Source of the DNA: Marinobacter manganoxydans MnI7-9
Lineage (GTDB): Bacteria > Pseudomonadota > Gammaproteobacteria > Pseudomonadales > Oleiphilaceae
NCBI RefSeq assembly: GCF_000235625.1
Contig: NZ_AGTR01000081.1
Location: 1 to 64,000 of the forward strand
Length of the DNA stretch: 64,000 nt
Direction of reading: 5' to 3'
Each line of letters opens with the position of its first letter. Positions within the stretch are counted from its first letter, which is position 1. Made by a program: the position numbers and the translations under genes. Positions 46,043 to 55,558 of this stretch are shown here, piece after piece. The notes under the pieces were generated by a model. That model was given only the letters and a program-made list of their open reading frames with translations, had not been told where the DNA came from and ran no database searches.

Positions 46043-49000
46043 ATGGACACCATGTGGAGAAAAGCTTTACTCATCGGTCGCTGGCTTCTGCCATACCTCA
46101 AAAACGCAGCCCCGGTCACCCTGGTACTGGGCATTATTGCCTTGGTGGTGGCCACCTGGTGGCTGGGGCCACGCTGGGAGCTCAATGGTGAGTTTCCATT
46201 GGCGGCCTGGCAGATGCGGGCCGTGGTAACCCTGGGCGTTGTGCTGGTCGTGGCCATGGTGTGGGGCATGATGCTGGCGCGCCGCCTGCGCAAGGTGAAC
46301 GTCAGGCAGGCGGAAGCGCAGAAGGAACAGGAAGATCCGATTCTGCCCATGGAGCGCAAGCAACAGCGCCTGCTGGATCGCCAGCTGGCGGCCCTGAAAA
46401 GCAACCTCCCCGGCCGCAAAGGCATTTACCGGCTGCCCTGGTATCTGGCGATGGGCCTTGAGGATGCTGGCAAGACCAGCCTGATTCAACGCTCCGGGCA
46501 GACCTACACGCTCACCAACGTAACCCGCAACAATCGAATGGATCGCAATGCCTTCGGTTTTGACTGGTGGATCGGCGATAAAGGCGTGCTGATCGATCCG
46601 GATGGTGAACTGCTGAGCCAGAGTCAGGGGGAGGGCGCCGGCGCGGAGATCCAGCAGCGTCTTTGGCATCATTTCATCGCCTGGCTGGAGCGAAATCGCT
46701 CTCAACGTCCTCTGAATGGTGTGGTGCTGGCCATAGATCTGGCCAGTCTCAGCGTGGCAGACCCCGGCCAGAGGCGGGACCGGGCCATTCTGTTGCGCAC
46801 GCGCCTGCGAGAACTGATGGAGCAGATCGGCTCCCGCCTGCCCGTTTATGTCACCTTCACCAAGATGGACCTGCTCTACGGTTTTGGCCCGCTGGTGCGA
46901 ACCCTGAGCAAGCAGGACAAGGAGCGGGCCCTGGGCTTTACCTTCAGCCTCAAAGGCCAACTGGATAACGACGATTGGCTGAATCAGTTCGCCGACCGAT
47001 ATACCGAAATGGTTGAGCGGCTTTCCGATCGCTTGCCGGACGTTCTGGCCAGCACCCGGGATGCCGAGGAACGGGCGGCGGCCTACTCCTTTACCCGGCA
47101 GCTTGCAGGCCTTAAGCCCGTTCTGGAGCAATTCCTGACCGACCTGCTGTCTGCGGATGTGTTCTCGACACCGGCGATGGTTCGCGGCACCTACTTCACC
47201 TCGGTGTTGCAGGAGGGCGTGCCGGAAGATGCCTTTGTCTCAGCGGCTGCCGCCAACTACCAGATCGCCGGGCCCATTCAGCCTGCCCAACGGGCAGGGC
47301 AGTCCGCCACCCTGTTCACCCGGGCACTGTTCCCCGAGATTATCTATCCGGAGGCCGGCCTGGCCGGTGACAACCGACGGGTGATTCAGTCCCGGCAACG
47401 GCGGCTGGCCGTGGCCGCCGTGGTGGCTATTTGTGCCGGTGCGGGTATGACCGCCGGTTGGCAGCATTTCTTTATCAAGAATGCAGAGGCCGCGACCGCC
47501 GTGGAAACCCGTGTGCAGGGCTTTATCGATAACTGGCAGCCGGTGGGTTTTGAGCCGGACAATACCGGCCGGAACCTGCTCGGCCCGCTGGATGAACTTC
47601 GTGAGGCGACCCTGGCCTTTGGCGACCACCGCCGGAACTGGCCGCTGCTCAGCGATATGGGCCTGTACCGTGGCCATGAGGTGGGCCCTGAAGTGGAGAA
47701 ATCCTACCTGGATATGCTGGCATACCAGTATTTGCCAGCCCTGATGTTCGGTGTGATGGCCGAGATGGGCCAGGCGCCAGACAATAGCACTGAGCGCCTG
47801 GAGCATCTGCGGGTGTTGCGCATGCTGTATGACGCCAGTGGTCGTCGGGACGATATTGTGACCCGCTACATGCAGAGCCACTGGCAGGAGGCGTTCCCCG
47901 GCCAGAGTGAACTGCAGCAGCGGCTACTGGGTCATCTGGACTATGCCATGGCGCATACCGATCTGGCACAGCTCACTCGCCAGGGCGATGCGGTTGCCGA
48001 TATGACCCTGGCGCCGTTTCGTAGCAGTGTCGAGTGGGCACAACATGAGCTTGGTCGGATTGCCACGCCAGACCGGGTCTATCGGGATCTGGAAATTGAA
48101 GCAGAACAGGAATTCCGGGCACCGTTGGAACTGGCCCGGGCATCCGGGCCGGCATTCAGCACGGTGTTCACCCGGGTGGATGGTTATGGCGAGCCGTCGG
48201 ACTCGGGGGCAGCGGTGGAAGAAGACCCATTGACCATCCCCGCGTTGCTGACCCGGGAGGGACTGGAAAAATGGTTCCTGCGCAAGTCCGGCTCGGTAAC
48301 GGAGCTGGCTCTGGTGGACGCCTGGGTGCTGGGCCGCCGGGACAACGTTGACTTCAGCAAGGCGGATGAAGCCAGACTGCTGGCCAGTTTGCAGACCCTC
48401 TATGCCGAGCACTATGCCGAGGCCTGGCGTACTGCCTTGAGCCGCATCGATATTCAGCGGTTTGAGGACCTGAACCACGGCGTACGTATTCTGGAGAGCC
48501 TGACCAGCGGCCACGAGCCCCTGGCAAGTCTGCTCCGGCAGGTTCGCCATAACACGCGTCTTGTGCCTTCGGCGGAAGGGGAGAGTGCCGCAGCCCGGGA
48601 GCTTCTGGAGCAGTCGCCTCATTTCCGCATGCTGCAGGATATTGAACGGCAGTTTGCGGAGCTCAACCAGTTGACCCGTGAAAATGGCGATCAGCCAACC
48701 GGGCTTGAACAGATCATGCTGGTGGTCAGGGAACTTCACGAGTACATGCGCAACATCCAGGAAGCGCCAGACAAGGGCAAGGCTGCGCTGGCCGCTGCCC
48801 GGGCCCGCATGGGCCTGCAGGGCGCCGACCCGATCTTCACCTTGCAGCGCATGGCCGACAACCAGCCGGAGCCCCTGAACCGGCTGCTGACCCGGTTGGC
48901 CACGGAAAGCTGGCGAGTGGTTCTGGACCAGGCGGTGGCGCAGTTGGAGCGTGAGTGGTATCGCGAGGTGTATCAGCCCTTCCAGCAGAATCTGGCCAGC

Positions 49001-49636
49001 CACTATCCGTTTAATCCGGACTCCGGGCGGGATGTTGCACTGCAGGACTTTGAACGGTTTTTTGCCCCGGGCGGCGTATTGGACGCCTTCTATCAGGACA
49101 ACCTGAAACTGTTCCTCGAGGATCACCCGAAACAGGTGGGCGATGCCCGACGTGCCGGCCTGGTGCGCGGTGCGGTACTGACGTCATTGGAAAATGCCGA
49201 TCGAATCCGCAGGGCCTACTTTACCCGGGGTGGTTCGCTGGATGTGGAGTTCGCGCTGGAACCGCTCAATCTCTCAGCCAACAAGCGCCGCAGCGTGGTG
49301 AATGTGGATGGCCAACTGGTGGAGTTCAGCCATGGCCCGCGCCAGAGCATTCCGCTGGTCTGGCCTAATACCCTGCGGGACTCTGTTGAGAGCCGTATTA
49401 CCCTGGTGCCGGTTCAGGTGAACCGTTCACCCCGCAGCCTCTCGGAAAGCGGCCCATGGGCTCTGTTCCGACTGCTCGATAAAGCCGACATTACCGGCGT
49501 GAGCAGCAGCGCGGTCGATGTCCGGTTCCGGGTTGACGACGGGGAGATGCGTTATCGCCTCCACGCGGCCAGCAATACCAACCCGTTCACAGAGCAACTA
49601 CTTGCGGGGTACCGCATACCCCGCAGCTTGTATTAA
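46043..49636 (+). CDS. tssM: Type VI secretion inner-membrane protein TssM (IcmF/VasK)
   Basis: An 1197-residue protein. Two N-terminal membrane spans (about 16-42 and 54-75) precede a cytoplasmic IcmF domain with a Walker-like GLEDAGKTSLI motif. A third span near 453-473 leads to a large periplasmic domain of ~700 residues that contacts TssJ. It spans the envelope as part of the TssJLM trans-envelope complex. ATG 46052 is an alternative start three codons downstream. It is followed by two strong hairpins before vgrG. Confidence 0.96.
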   Translation: MDTMWRKALLIGRWLLPYLKNAAPVTLVLGIIALVVATWWLGPRWELNGEFPLAAWQMRAVVTLGVVLVVAMVWGMMLARRLRKVNVRQAEAQKEQEDPILPMERKQQRLLDRQLAALKSNLPGRKGIYRLPWYLAMGLEDAGKTSLIQRSGQTYTLTNVTRNNRMDRNAFGFDWWIGDKGVLIDPDGELLSQSQGEGAGAEIQQRLWHHFIAWLERNRSQRPLNGVVLAIDLASLSVADPGQRRDRAILLRTRLRELMEQIGSRLPVYVTFTKMDLLYGFGPLVRTLSKQDKERALGFTFSLKGQLDNDDWLNQFADRYTEMVERLSDRLPDVLASTRDAEERAAAYSFTRQLAGLKPVLEQFLTDLLSADVFSTPAMVRGTYFTSVLQEGVPEDAFVSAAAANYQIAGPIQPAQRAGQSATLFTRALFPEIIYPEAGLAGDNRRVIQSRQRRLAVAAVVAICAGAGMTAGWQHFFIKNAEAATAVETRVQGFIDNWQPVGFEPDNTGRNLLGPLDELREATLAFGDHRRNWPLLSDMGLYRGHEVGPEVEKSYLDMLAYQYLPALMFGVMAEMGQAPDNSTERLEHLRVLRMLYDASGRRDDIVTRYMQSHWQEAFPGQSELQQRLLGHLDYAMAHTDLAQLTRQGDAVADMTLAPFRSSVEWAQHELGRIATPDRVYRDLEIEAEQEFRAPLELARASGPAFSTVFTRVDGYGEPSDSGAAVEEDPLTIPALLTREGLEKWFLRKSGSVTELALVDAWVLGRRDNVDFSKADEARLLASLQTLYAEHYAEAWRTALSRIDIQRFEDLNHGVRILESLTSGHEPLASLLRQVRHNTRLVPSAEGESAAARELLEQSPHFRMLQDIERQFAELNQLTRENGDQPTGLEQIMLVVRELHEYMRNIQEAPDKGKAALAAARARMGLQGADPIFTLQRMADNQPEPLNRLLTRLATESWRVVLDQAVAQLEREWYREVYQPFQQNLASHYPFNPDSGRDVALQDFERFFAPGGVLDAFYQDNLKLFLEDHPKQVGDARRAGLVRGAVLTSLENADRIRRAYFTRGGSLDVEFALEPLNLSANKRRSVVNVDGQLVEFSHGPRQSIPLVWPNTLRDSVESRITLVPVQVNRSPRSLSESGPWALFRLLDKADITGVSSSAVDVRFRVDDGEMRYRLHAASNTNPFTEQLLAGYRIPRSLY

Positions 49637-49659
49637 ACTCTTTCAGCATACCAGGGCCG

Positions 49660-49740
49660 CCCTGATGAGAGCAGGACGCTTTCATCAGGGTTGAGCCTTC
49701 GCACAGGATGGTGCGAAAGCCCGGATTTTCTTTTTTCTTC
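49660..49740 (+). terminator. Tandem hairpins and T-rich tract between tssM and vgrG (attenuator or terminator)
   Basis: A 13-base stem (CCCTGATGA at 49660 pairs with TCATCAGGG at 49682, extended inward by four pairs; loop AGGAC) is followed by a second hairpin (TTCGCAC 49698 / GTGCGAA 49711) and then TTTTCTTTTTTCTTC up to 49740. This looks like a partial terminator or attenuator lowering readthrough from the structural operon into vgrG. Confidence 0.6.
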
Positions 49741-49753
49741 AGGGACCGAAGAC

Positions 49754-51832
49754 ATGCCCCAGGCAAGCGGACTGCAATTCACCGCCACCATTGGCGAATA
49801 CTCCTCTGACCACTTTTCCGTTGTTGGTTTTGCACTGACAGAACGGCTGTCCGAGCTGTTCCAGGGACGCCTTGACCTGGCCAGTACCGATCCGTCTGTT
49901 GGCGCCTCGAATGTGCTGGAGCAACCGGTGGATCTGGTGGTCTGGCAGGACGGGATGCCGCTGCGTCGCTTTACCGGCGTGGTCAGCGAATTTGCCCGCG
50001 GCGATTCCGGCCATCGGCGTACCCGCTACGAACTGGTTTTCCGGCCACCGCTCTGGCGCCTGGCGCTGATGCACAACAGCCGTATTTTCCAGAACCGGGG
50101 CACGGATGAGATTGTGCGTACCCTGCTGGAGGAGCGGGGGATCGTCGATACCGTTTTTGATCTTAAACGCGGCCCCGAGGAGCGGGAATACTGCGTCCAG
50201 CACCGGGAAAGTGATCTGGCCTTTGTTGAACGTCTGGCTGCGGAGGAAGGCTGGCACTATCGCTACCAGCATGGCGGCCTTGATGGCCAGGAGCCACCTG
50301 CACTGATTTTTGCCGATCATCATCGCGATTCGCCCAGGCTTGAGGCTGCCCCATACAACGGAAAAGCAGGAGGGAGTGCCCGAACGCCCTGTGTGTTCCG
50401 GTTTGCGTACCGGGAGCGAGTACGCCCCGCATCGGTCGCCATGAAGGATTACACCTTCAAAAACCCGGCTTACGCCCTGATGCATGAACAAGCTGGCGAC
50501 CAGATCCTCCACCGGGTGGACTACCAGCACTACGACTACCCTGGCCGATTCAAGCAGGACGCCAGTGGTCGGCCGTTCACTGAAGCCAGGCTTGCGGCAC
50601 TGCGCAGCGACGCCAGCACAGCCTTTGGCGAGAGCAATCGCCCGGATTTCGCAGCTGGTGCCAGGGTGCCGCTAACCGACCACGACAATGAAGCCATGAA
50701 CCACGACTGGCTGCTCACGGCGGTCACCCACACCGGCTCACAACCACAGGCCCTGGAAGAAGAGGGTGGCAGCGAACCGACGCGCTATGGCAACCACTTT
50801 AACGCCATTCCTGCAGACCGGAGCTGGCGGGCGCTGTGTGAACACAAACCCCTGATGGATGGGCCCCAGATGGCGGTGGTTACCGGCCCGGAAGGCGAAG
50901 AAATCCATTGCGACCAATATGGCCGGGTGAAAGTGCGTTTTCCCTGGGATCGTTATGGGGCCAACAATGAACACAGCAGTGCCTTGCTTCGGGTTAGCCA
51001 GGAGTGGGCCGGCGGCCAGTATGGATTCACCGCACTGCCGAGGATCGGCCATGAAGTGATCGTTTCCTTCCTGGACGGCGATCCGGACCAGCCGATCATC
51101 ACCGGCCGGACTTGGCACGCCACCAACACACCGCCGTATTCGCTGCCGGAACACAAAACCCGCACCACCCTGAAAACCAAAACCCACAAGGGCGAGGGCA
51201 GTAACGAGCTTCGGTTTGAAGACGAAGCCGGCGAAGAACAGATCTACGTTCACGCCCAGAAAGAACTGGCCCTGATCACGGAGAACAACCGCACTGAAGT
51301 CATCAGGAACGATCGCCACCTGACCGTGGGCAACGACCGCAAGGCCCACATCAAAGGCAGTGACCACGCCACGGTGAACGGTGAAAAACGGGAGAAAACC
51401 GGCAAAGACCGTAGTTTCAACGTCACTGGTACGTTGCACCTGAAAGCCGGCACGGCTTGGCTAACCGACTGTGGCACCGAACTGCACATCAAGGCCGGCC
51501 AGAAAACCGTTATTGAAGCCGGTGCGGAAATCACCCTCAAGGCCGGTGGCAGTTTCGTGAAGATCGACCCCAGCGGTGTGGCTATGGGTGGCGCTGCCAT
51601 CAAGCTGAATGCCGGAGGTTCGCCGGGTAAGGGGAGTGGGCAGAAGGTTCAGGTGCCGGAGATGCCGGGGTTGGTGGAGAAGAATGGGGGGGCTGTTGCG
51701 CCGGTGGCCCTGCCGGAGACACAGCAAAGACCGATGGCCAAGTCCGACCAGATGCGCGCCATCAAGAATGCCGCGAATCAGGGTAAGGGAATTTGCCAGG
51801 TCTGCTCACCAGAATCACAAGGTGCGATCTGA
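49754..51832 (+). CDS. vgrG: Type VI secretion tip protein VgrG (TssI)
   Basis: A 692-residue spike protein. Gp27/gp44-like N-terminal domains contain FQNRGTDEIVRTLLEERGI, and AEEGWHYRYQHG leads into the gp5-like OB fold (VTGPEGEEIHCDQYGRVKVRFPWDRYG, ALLRVSQEWAGGQYG, ISFLDGDPDQPIITGRTWH-like). A beta-helix (IKGSDHATVNGEKREKTGKDRS) follows, then a tail of ~60 residues ending GKGICQVCSPESQGAI. No enzymatic extension is present. The tail may recruit the DUF4123 adaptor encoded next. ATG 49754 is chosen for its AGGGA site. Confidence 0.95.
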   Translation: MPQASGLQFTATIGEYSSDHFSVVGFALTERLSELFQGRLDLASTDPSVGASNVLEQPVDLVVWQDGMPLRRFTGVVSEFARGDSGHRRTRYELVFRPPLWRLALMHNSRIFQNRGTDEIVRTLLEERGIVDTVFDLKRGPEEREYCVQHRESDLAFVERLAAEEGWHYRYQHGGLDGQEPPALIFADHHRDSPRLEAAPYNGKAGGSARTPCVFRFAYRERVRPASVAMKDYTFKNPAYALMHEQAGDQILHRVDYQHYDYPGRFKQDASGRPFTEARLAALRSDASTAFGESNRPDFAAGARVPLTDHDNEAMNHDWLLTAVTHTGSQPQALEEEGGSEPTRYGNHFNAIPADRSWRALCEHKPLMDGPQMAVVTGPEGEEIHCDQYGRVKVRFPWDRYGANNEHSSALLRVSQEWAGGQYGFTALPRIGHEVIVSFLDGDPDQPIITGRTWHATNTPPYSLPEHKTRTTLKTKTHKGEGSNELRFEDEAGEEQIYVHAQKELALITENNRTEVIRNDRHLTVGNDRKAHIKGSDHATVNGEKREKTGKDRSFNVTGTLHLKAGTAWLTDCGTELHIKAGQKTVIEAGAEITLKAGGSFVKIDPSGVAMGGAAIKLNAGGSPGKGSGQKVQVPEMPGLVEKNGGAVAPVALPETQQRPMAKSDQMRAIKNAANQGKGICQVCSPESQGAI

Positions 51833-52698
51833 TGGGGCATCTGGCTGGACTTCCCGGTGAGGGGAAGACGTTCATTCTTATTGATGGCGCCAAAGTAAAT
51901 AATCTGCCCCAAGTTATTTATCGTGAGATCGAAACACCTCATTGTGATGCGCTCTACAGGCAAACGGAGCTTGCCGACCTATTGGAAGTTTCACCGTGGC
52001 TGGTTGAAACGGGAATAGATAGCTCGCTGACACTTAAATGCTTCAATGATTGGAAACATCAGGGTGTTGCCATCGTATTGCGGGCTGACTGCCACTTCGA
52101 AGAGGTCATGCAACACTTGCGTGGATTGCTTATGGCGAGGTTGGTCACGGGAGATGAGGTTGTTTTCCGGTTTTATGATCCTGAAATCGCGCGGCACCTG
52201 TTGAAGCTGGATTCGTCAGGTGAAAATGTGAGGCGATTGATGGGGCCTTGTAGTCTGTTTGCCATTCAGGATCGCCGCACTGGTGAGTGGGAGTATTTTC
52301 ATAATGATCAGCCCAGTAGTGAGCGGCAGGCTGAGAGGTTAAGCATTCGTGAGGAACACCAGGTTGCCATGGAAAGAGCGGCGGAACGGACGGCCCTCAG
52401 GAAACTCGAACTTCACGTTGCAAACTACTTTCCCCATTTGCTTCACAAAACGGATACAGATGGGAAGGATTGGGGGATGGTCTCTGCTTTAGTCGATGCG
52501 GCGAAAGCGCGGGGACTCTGTAGTACCCGAGATATTGCGCTGTTTATCAATACGATTGGCTGGCTTGGACACCAGGCATTCGACGACAGTGAAGTACAGC
52601 TTCTGTGGAAAGAGAATTCCGCAGCGCCAGGCAAAGCCATAGCGCGAATTGCAGAATTCGCCGAGAAAAAGTCAACGGAGGGACTGGTTCATGGGTAG
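51832..52698 (+). CDS. DUF4123 T6SS effector adaptor/chaperone (VasW-like)
   Basis: A 288-residue DUF4123 protein, the adaptor type that loads a specific effector onto VgrG. Typical parts are FILIDGAKVNNLPQVIY at the start, LADLLEVSPWLVE, HLRGLLMARLVTGDEVVFRFYDPEIARHLL and LMGPCSLFAIQD. The ATG shares its A with the vgrG stop (TGATG). It overlaps the toxin gene by 8 bases. This vgrG-adaptor-effector order predicts that its client is the toxin at 52691. It is AT-richer than the structural genes. Confidence 0.9.
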   Translation: MGHLAGLPGEGKTFILIDGAKVNNLPQVIYREIETPHCDALYRQTELADLLEVSPWLVETGIDSSLTLKCFNDWKHQGVAIVLRADCHFEEVMQHLRGLLMARLVTGDEVVFRFYDPEIARHLLKLDSSGENVRRLMGPCSLFAIQDRRTGEWEYFHNDQPSSERQAERLSIREEHQVAMERAAERTALRKLELHVANYFPHLLHKTDTDGKDWGMVSALVDAAKARGLCSTRDIALFINTIGWLGHQAFDDSEVQLLWKENSAAPGKAIARIAEFAEKKSTEGLVHG

Positions 52699-55558
52699 CG
52701 CTAACAGCTCAGCGTTTATACAGGGTGCTGATGACATAGACTCAGCGGCACAGATGTGCCCGCTCCAGTTCAAAACCGTTGCGTTGTATCCGGTACGTTG
52801 GGCGATCAGTCAGGAAGAAGTAGCGCTGCCCCCTCACTTCCGACCGCCCACCGTTGCGCTTGAAACCACGCATTACTGTGTACGAAAACTAACGCCCGGT
52901 TGGGTGTATATGTTCTCCGAAGTATTCGGAACGCTGCATGAGTATCGTGTTGACGAACAAGGCGAGTTGACAGAAGTGCAGCCGGGGTTCAACTCGGTTC
53001 TTTTTTCCGCTGTGGACGCAGAAAGCGCTTTGCCCGCCTTACATCACCCTGCGGAAGGAAAAGTTTTTCTTAAGTTTGTGCAGCATCGATGGACTTCCCG
53101 TTTGCAGGAACTTGTACGCACGGATGCGGAAATTCGCGAAGAGCACATGCAGCCGTTCGACTTGCGAAGCCTACCTGGAAGAGGTGAGGCCGTTAATATC
53201 AGTGAAACTGAAGCGATAAGCGAGGTGGTTGAAGATTTTCGATCAGAACCGTTGGATTTTGAATGGAGTCTGACCACCTTAATGCATGGAATCGGTGAAT
53301 CGGATTTGCAGGGCCAATGCAAAAAAGAAACTGAATTTTCTTACTGCGTTGCTCTTGAAGACGAAATCGGTATCACATCTGATTTGAGTCAATTGCATGC
53401 TCTTTATGTGAATCTGATTACGAACTATGCCGAGGAGAACGCATACGCCTATACAACCGCCCAGATGGTAGATGCGCTCATTGCCCGTGAGGCTGGCAAA
53501 AAGGAATCGCCTGAGGACCAGCAGGAAACTGCTGAGGAACTTAAAGAACGAGTTCGTTCAGAGGAAAAAGACGCATTCGTCGAAAGCTACCACAAGCAGC
53601 TTGAAAAGTATGACCACGCTCGAACATTGGTATTCGATGATTGGAAGCGATGGATTGATTCTGACCAACTGGCCAGGAAGCTGGAGCTCAACGACTGTTA
53701 CTGCGCCGAAGGGTTCAAGGCGGTTGAGCAGGAACTGGCAGATATATTGGATGGCTACGTCAGTTCGGAGAAAGGTAAGGAAGACTCTGAAAATTGGTTA
53801 GCTGCTGATGAGGGCGACGCGGGTACGGTTGGGAACATGTTAAAAACCGTCCTGTTCCTCGCATCTGCTACCAACGGCATGACCGAAAAACTGAAAGGCC
53901 TGCCCGGCTTTGACTATGGCAGCCTAAAGATCGTGGATAGTATCTTCGATATGCCTGCCTATGTGCAGGTGAGCACCGCCACCGATACTCTGATGCTGGA
54001 ATTTGCCGCTCCCGCTGCCAAGATGGGCACCTGGGCGAAAGACCCTCAAACTTGGCCGCAGTGGAGAAAGTGGACCAGGGCCGTCCAGCGACGTTATGGC
54101 ATTGATGTCCACCGACACGGAATAACATTGAATACCGCGGCCGACTTGCTCCACGAGGTCCACCGTAAATCATTGGAAGGGGCCGGCCATAATCTCTCAG
54201 AACTTGCAATGACACCCCTGGCCGCCGGAATGGCGGATGCACGTATCAGGGCCTACCTGAACAGGGCACTGATCGACGTATTCCACCTGACCCCGGACTT
54301 CAAGGACAACCCCTTTGGCTGGCTTCATACCCGTCTGGACCCGGTAGTTGAAAGCATCAAGCAGAATAGGGGCAAGTTCATCGGCGCCGTGACTTTCTTC
54401 CACGCGATTAATCTGGCAAACCTGTTTTCTGGGTTGGATAAGACTCGGAAGGACGTGATGATTGGCGATAGGACAGCTATTGACCGGTGGGGGGCTGTTT
54501 TGTCCGGCCTATGGAGCGTCGGCGAGGGCGTTGTTAATCTCAGTGGAGTATTAGTCAAGGAGGAATATGCCAGAGCCTTGGGGGCAAGTCTCTCTGCGGC
54601 TGGTGCCAGGGTTTCGGTGGCTTTTAATGGGCTAAGGTTTGTTAGCAAGGTCGCAGATATTACGGTGAGTCTTGCGAGAATCAGCCTAAAGCCCCTTCCT
54701 TACGTCGGTGTCATACTGTCAATAGGTCTGGAAGGCTGGACGAGCCACAAGGCTCTGAACACAGGCCATTACGCAATGGCGTCGCTATCCGGGGTCCAGA
54801 TTGGGCTGAGTATCGGCATCACTTACCTGGCGTCTTTGGCAGTAGCGGGCGCCGTTACCGGGGCGGGTTTACCCGTTGTGCTTGTGGTGGGTTCAGTACT
54901 GGTCGCGATCTCTTTCGTCATCAGTATGGTACAGCTATATATAGCCCGATCTAGGATCGAGGATTTCATTTCACTGTCATTCTGGGGTAACGCGCCTACA
55001 TTGCGGTACTGGGATGAGCAATCCAGGCCATCAAGCGCAGAGCTTCTGGAAGATAGCCGAACCATTGTTTCTCAGGGTGAGGGTGTCGATGTCAGGCGAT
55101 ATTTCGAAGCGGAACTGGATGGATTCTACTATTTGCTGTTCTCCCCCCTGGTAAAGATAACTGAGTACATGCCCAAGCATTGGGCGGTAACCCAACAGGG
55201 TGAGCAGCGAGTTCTATCAGAATTCACCAGTCTCATCGTGTATTTTCCAGGTTACATTGAAGGTAACTGCGCTGTCTCCATCAAGCTTTTCGTGGCTAAT
55301 AGAAACTGGTTAGTGGAGAACGAGTCGAGGGAAATCACAGATCTGTTTAATAGAACAGCGAGGATAGACTCCACTTCGCAGGGCTTAATGTATCGGTTCA
55401 CGCACTACAATCACGACAATTGGGAACAGCTCGAAATGCTGATCGAGTATGAGAAAGACGGCAGGAGCGTAACGGGTGAAAACGGGCTTAGAGTCATTCT
55501 GGATAACAACGATGTAGAGGAACTGGGTATCGATGAAAGACTTGCCTTTGAAGTGTGA
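52691..55558 (+). CDS. VasX-like T6SS membrane-active effector
   Basis: A 955-residue toxin candidate. Residues ~10-200 carry a VasX-type N-terminal region (CPLQFKTVALYPVRWAISQE, VRKLTPGWVYMFSE, LHEYRVDEQGEL). The middle is charged and helical. A hydrophobic cluster follows at ~668-752 (LPYVGVILSIGLEGW, GLSIGITYLASLAVAGAVTG, LPVVLVVGSVLVAISFVISM). A soluble C-terminal domain of ~180 residues closes it. VasX of V. cholerae disrupts inner membranes like a colicin and needs a DUF4123 adaptor and an immunity protein; both neighbours fit. Pore formation is inferred. The last 26 bases overlap the immunity gene. Confidence 0.82.
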   Translation: MGSANSSAFIQGADDIDSAAQMCPLQFKTVALYPVRWAISQEEVALPPHFRPPTVALETTHYCVRKLTPGWVYMFSEVFGTLHEYRVDEQGELTEVQPGFNSVLFSAVDAESALPALHHPAEGKVFLKFVQHRWTSRLQELVRTDAEIREEHMQPFDLRSLPGRGEAVNISETEAISEVVEDFRSEPLDFEWSLTTLMHGIGESDLQGQCKKETEFSYCVALEDEIGITSDLSQLHALYVNLITNYAEENAYAYTTAQMVDALIAREAGKKESPEDQQETAEELKERVRSEEKDAFVESYHKQLEKYDHARTLVFDDWKRWIDSDQLARKLELNDCYCAEGFKAVEQELADILDGYVSSEKGKEDSENWLAADEGDAGTVGNMLKTVLFLASATNGMTEKLKGLPGFDYGSLKIVDSIFDMPAYVQVSTATDTLMLEFAAPAAKMGTWAKDPQTWPQWRKWTRAVQRRYGIDVHRHGITLNTAADLLHEVHRKSLEGAGHNLSELAMTPLAAGMADARIRAYLNRALIDVFHLTPDFKDNPFGWLHTRLDPVVESIKQNRGKFIGAVTFFHAINLANLFSGLDKTRKDVMIGDRTAIDRWGAVLSGLWSVGEGVVNLSGVLVKEEYARALGASLSAAGARVSVAFNGLRFVSKVADITVSLARISLKPLPYVGVILSIGLEGWTSHKALNTGHYAMASLSGVQIGLSIGITYLASLAVAGAVTGAGLPVVLVVGSVLVAISFVISMVQLYIARSRIEDFISLSFWGNAPTLRYWDEQSRPSSAELLEDSRTIVSQGEGVDVRRYFEAELDGFYYLLFSPLVKITEYMPKHWAVTQQGEQRVLSEFTSLIVYFPGYIEGNCAVSIKLFVANRNWLVENESREITDLFNRTARIDSTSQGLMYRFTHYNHDNWEQLEMLIEYEKDGRSVTGENGLRVILDNNDVEELGIDERLAFEV

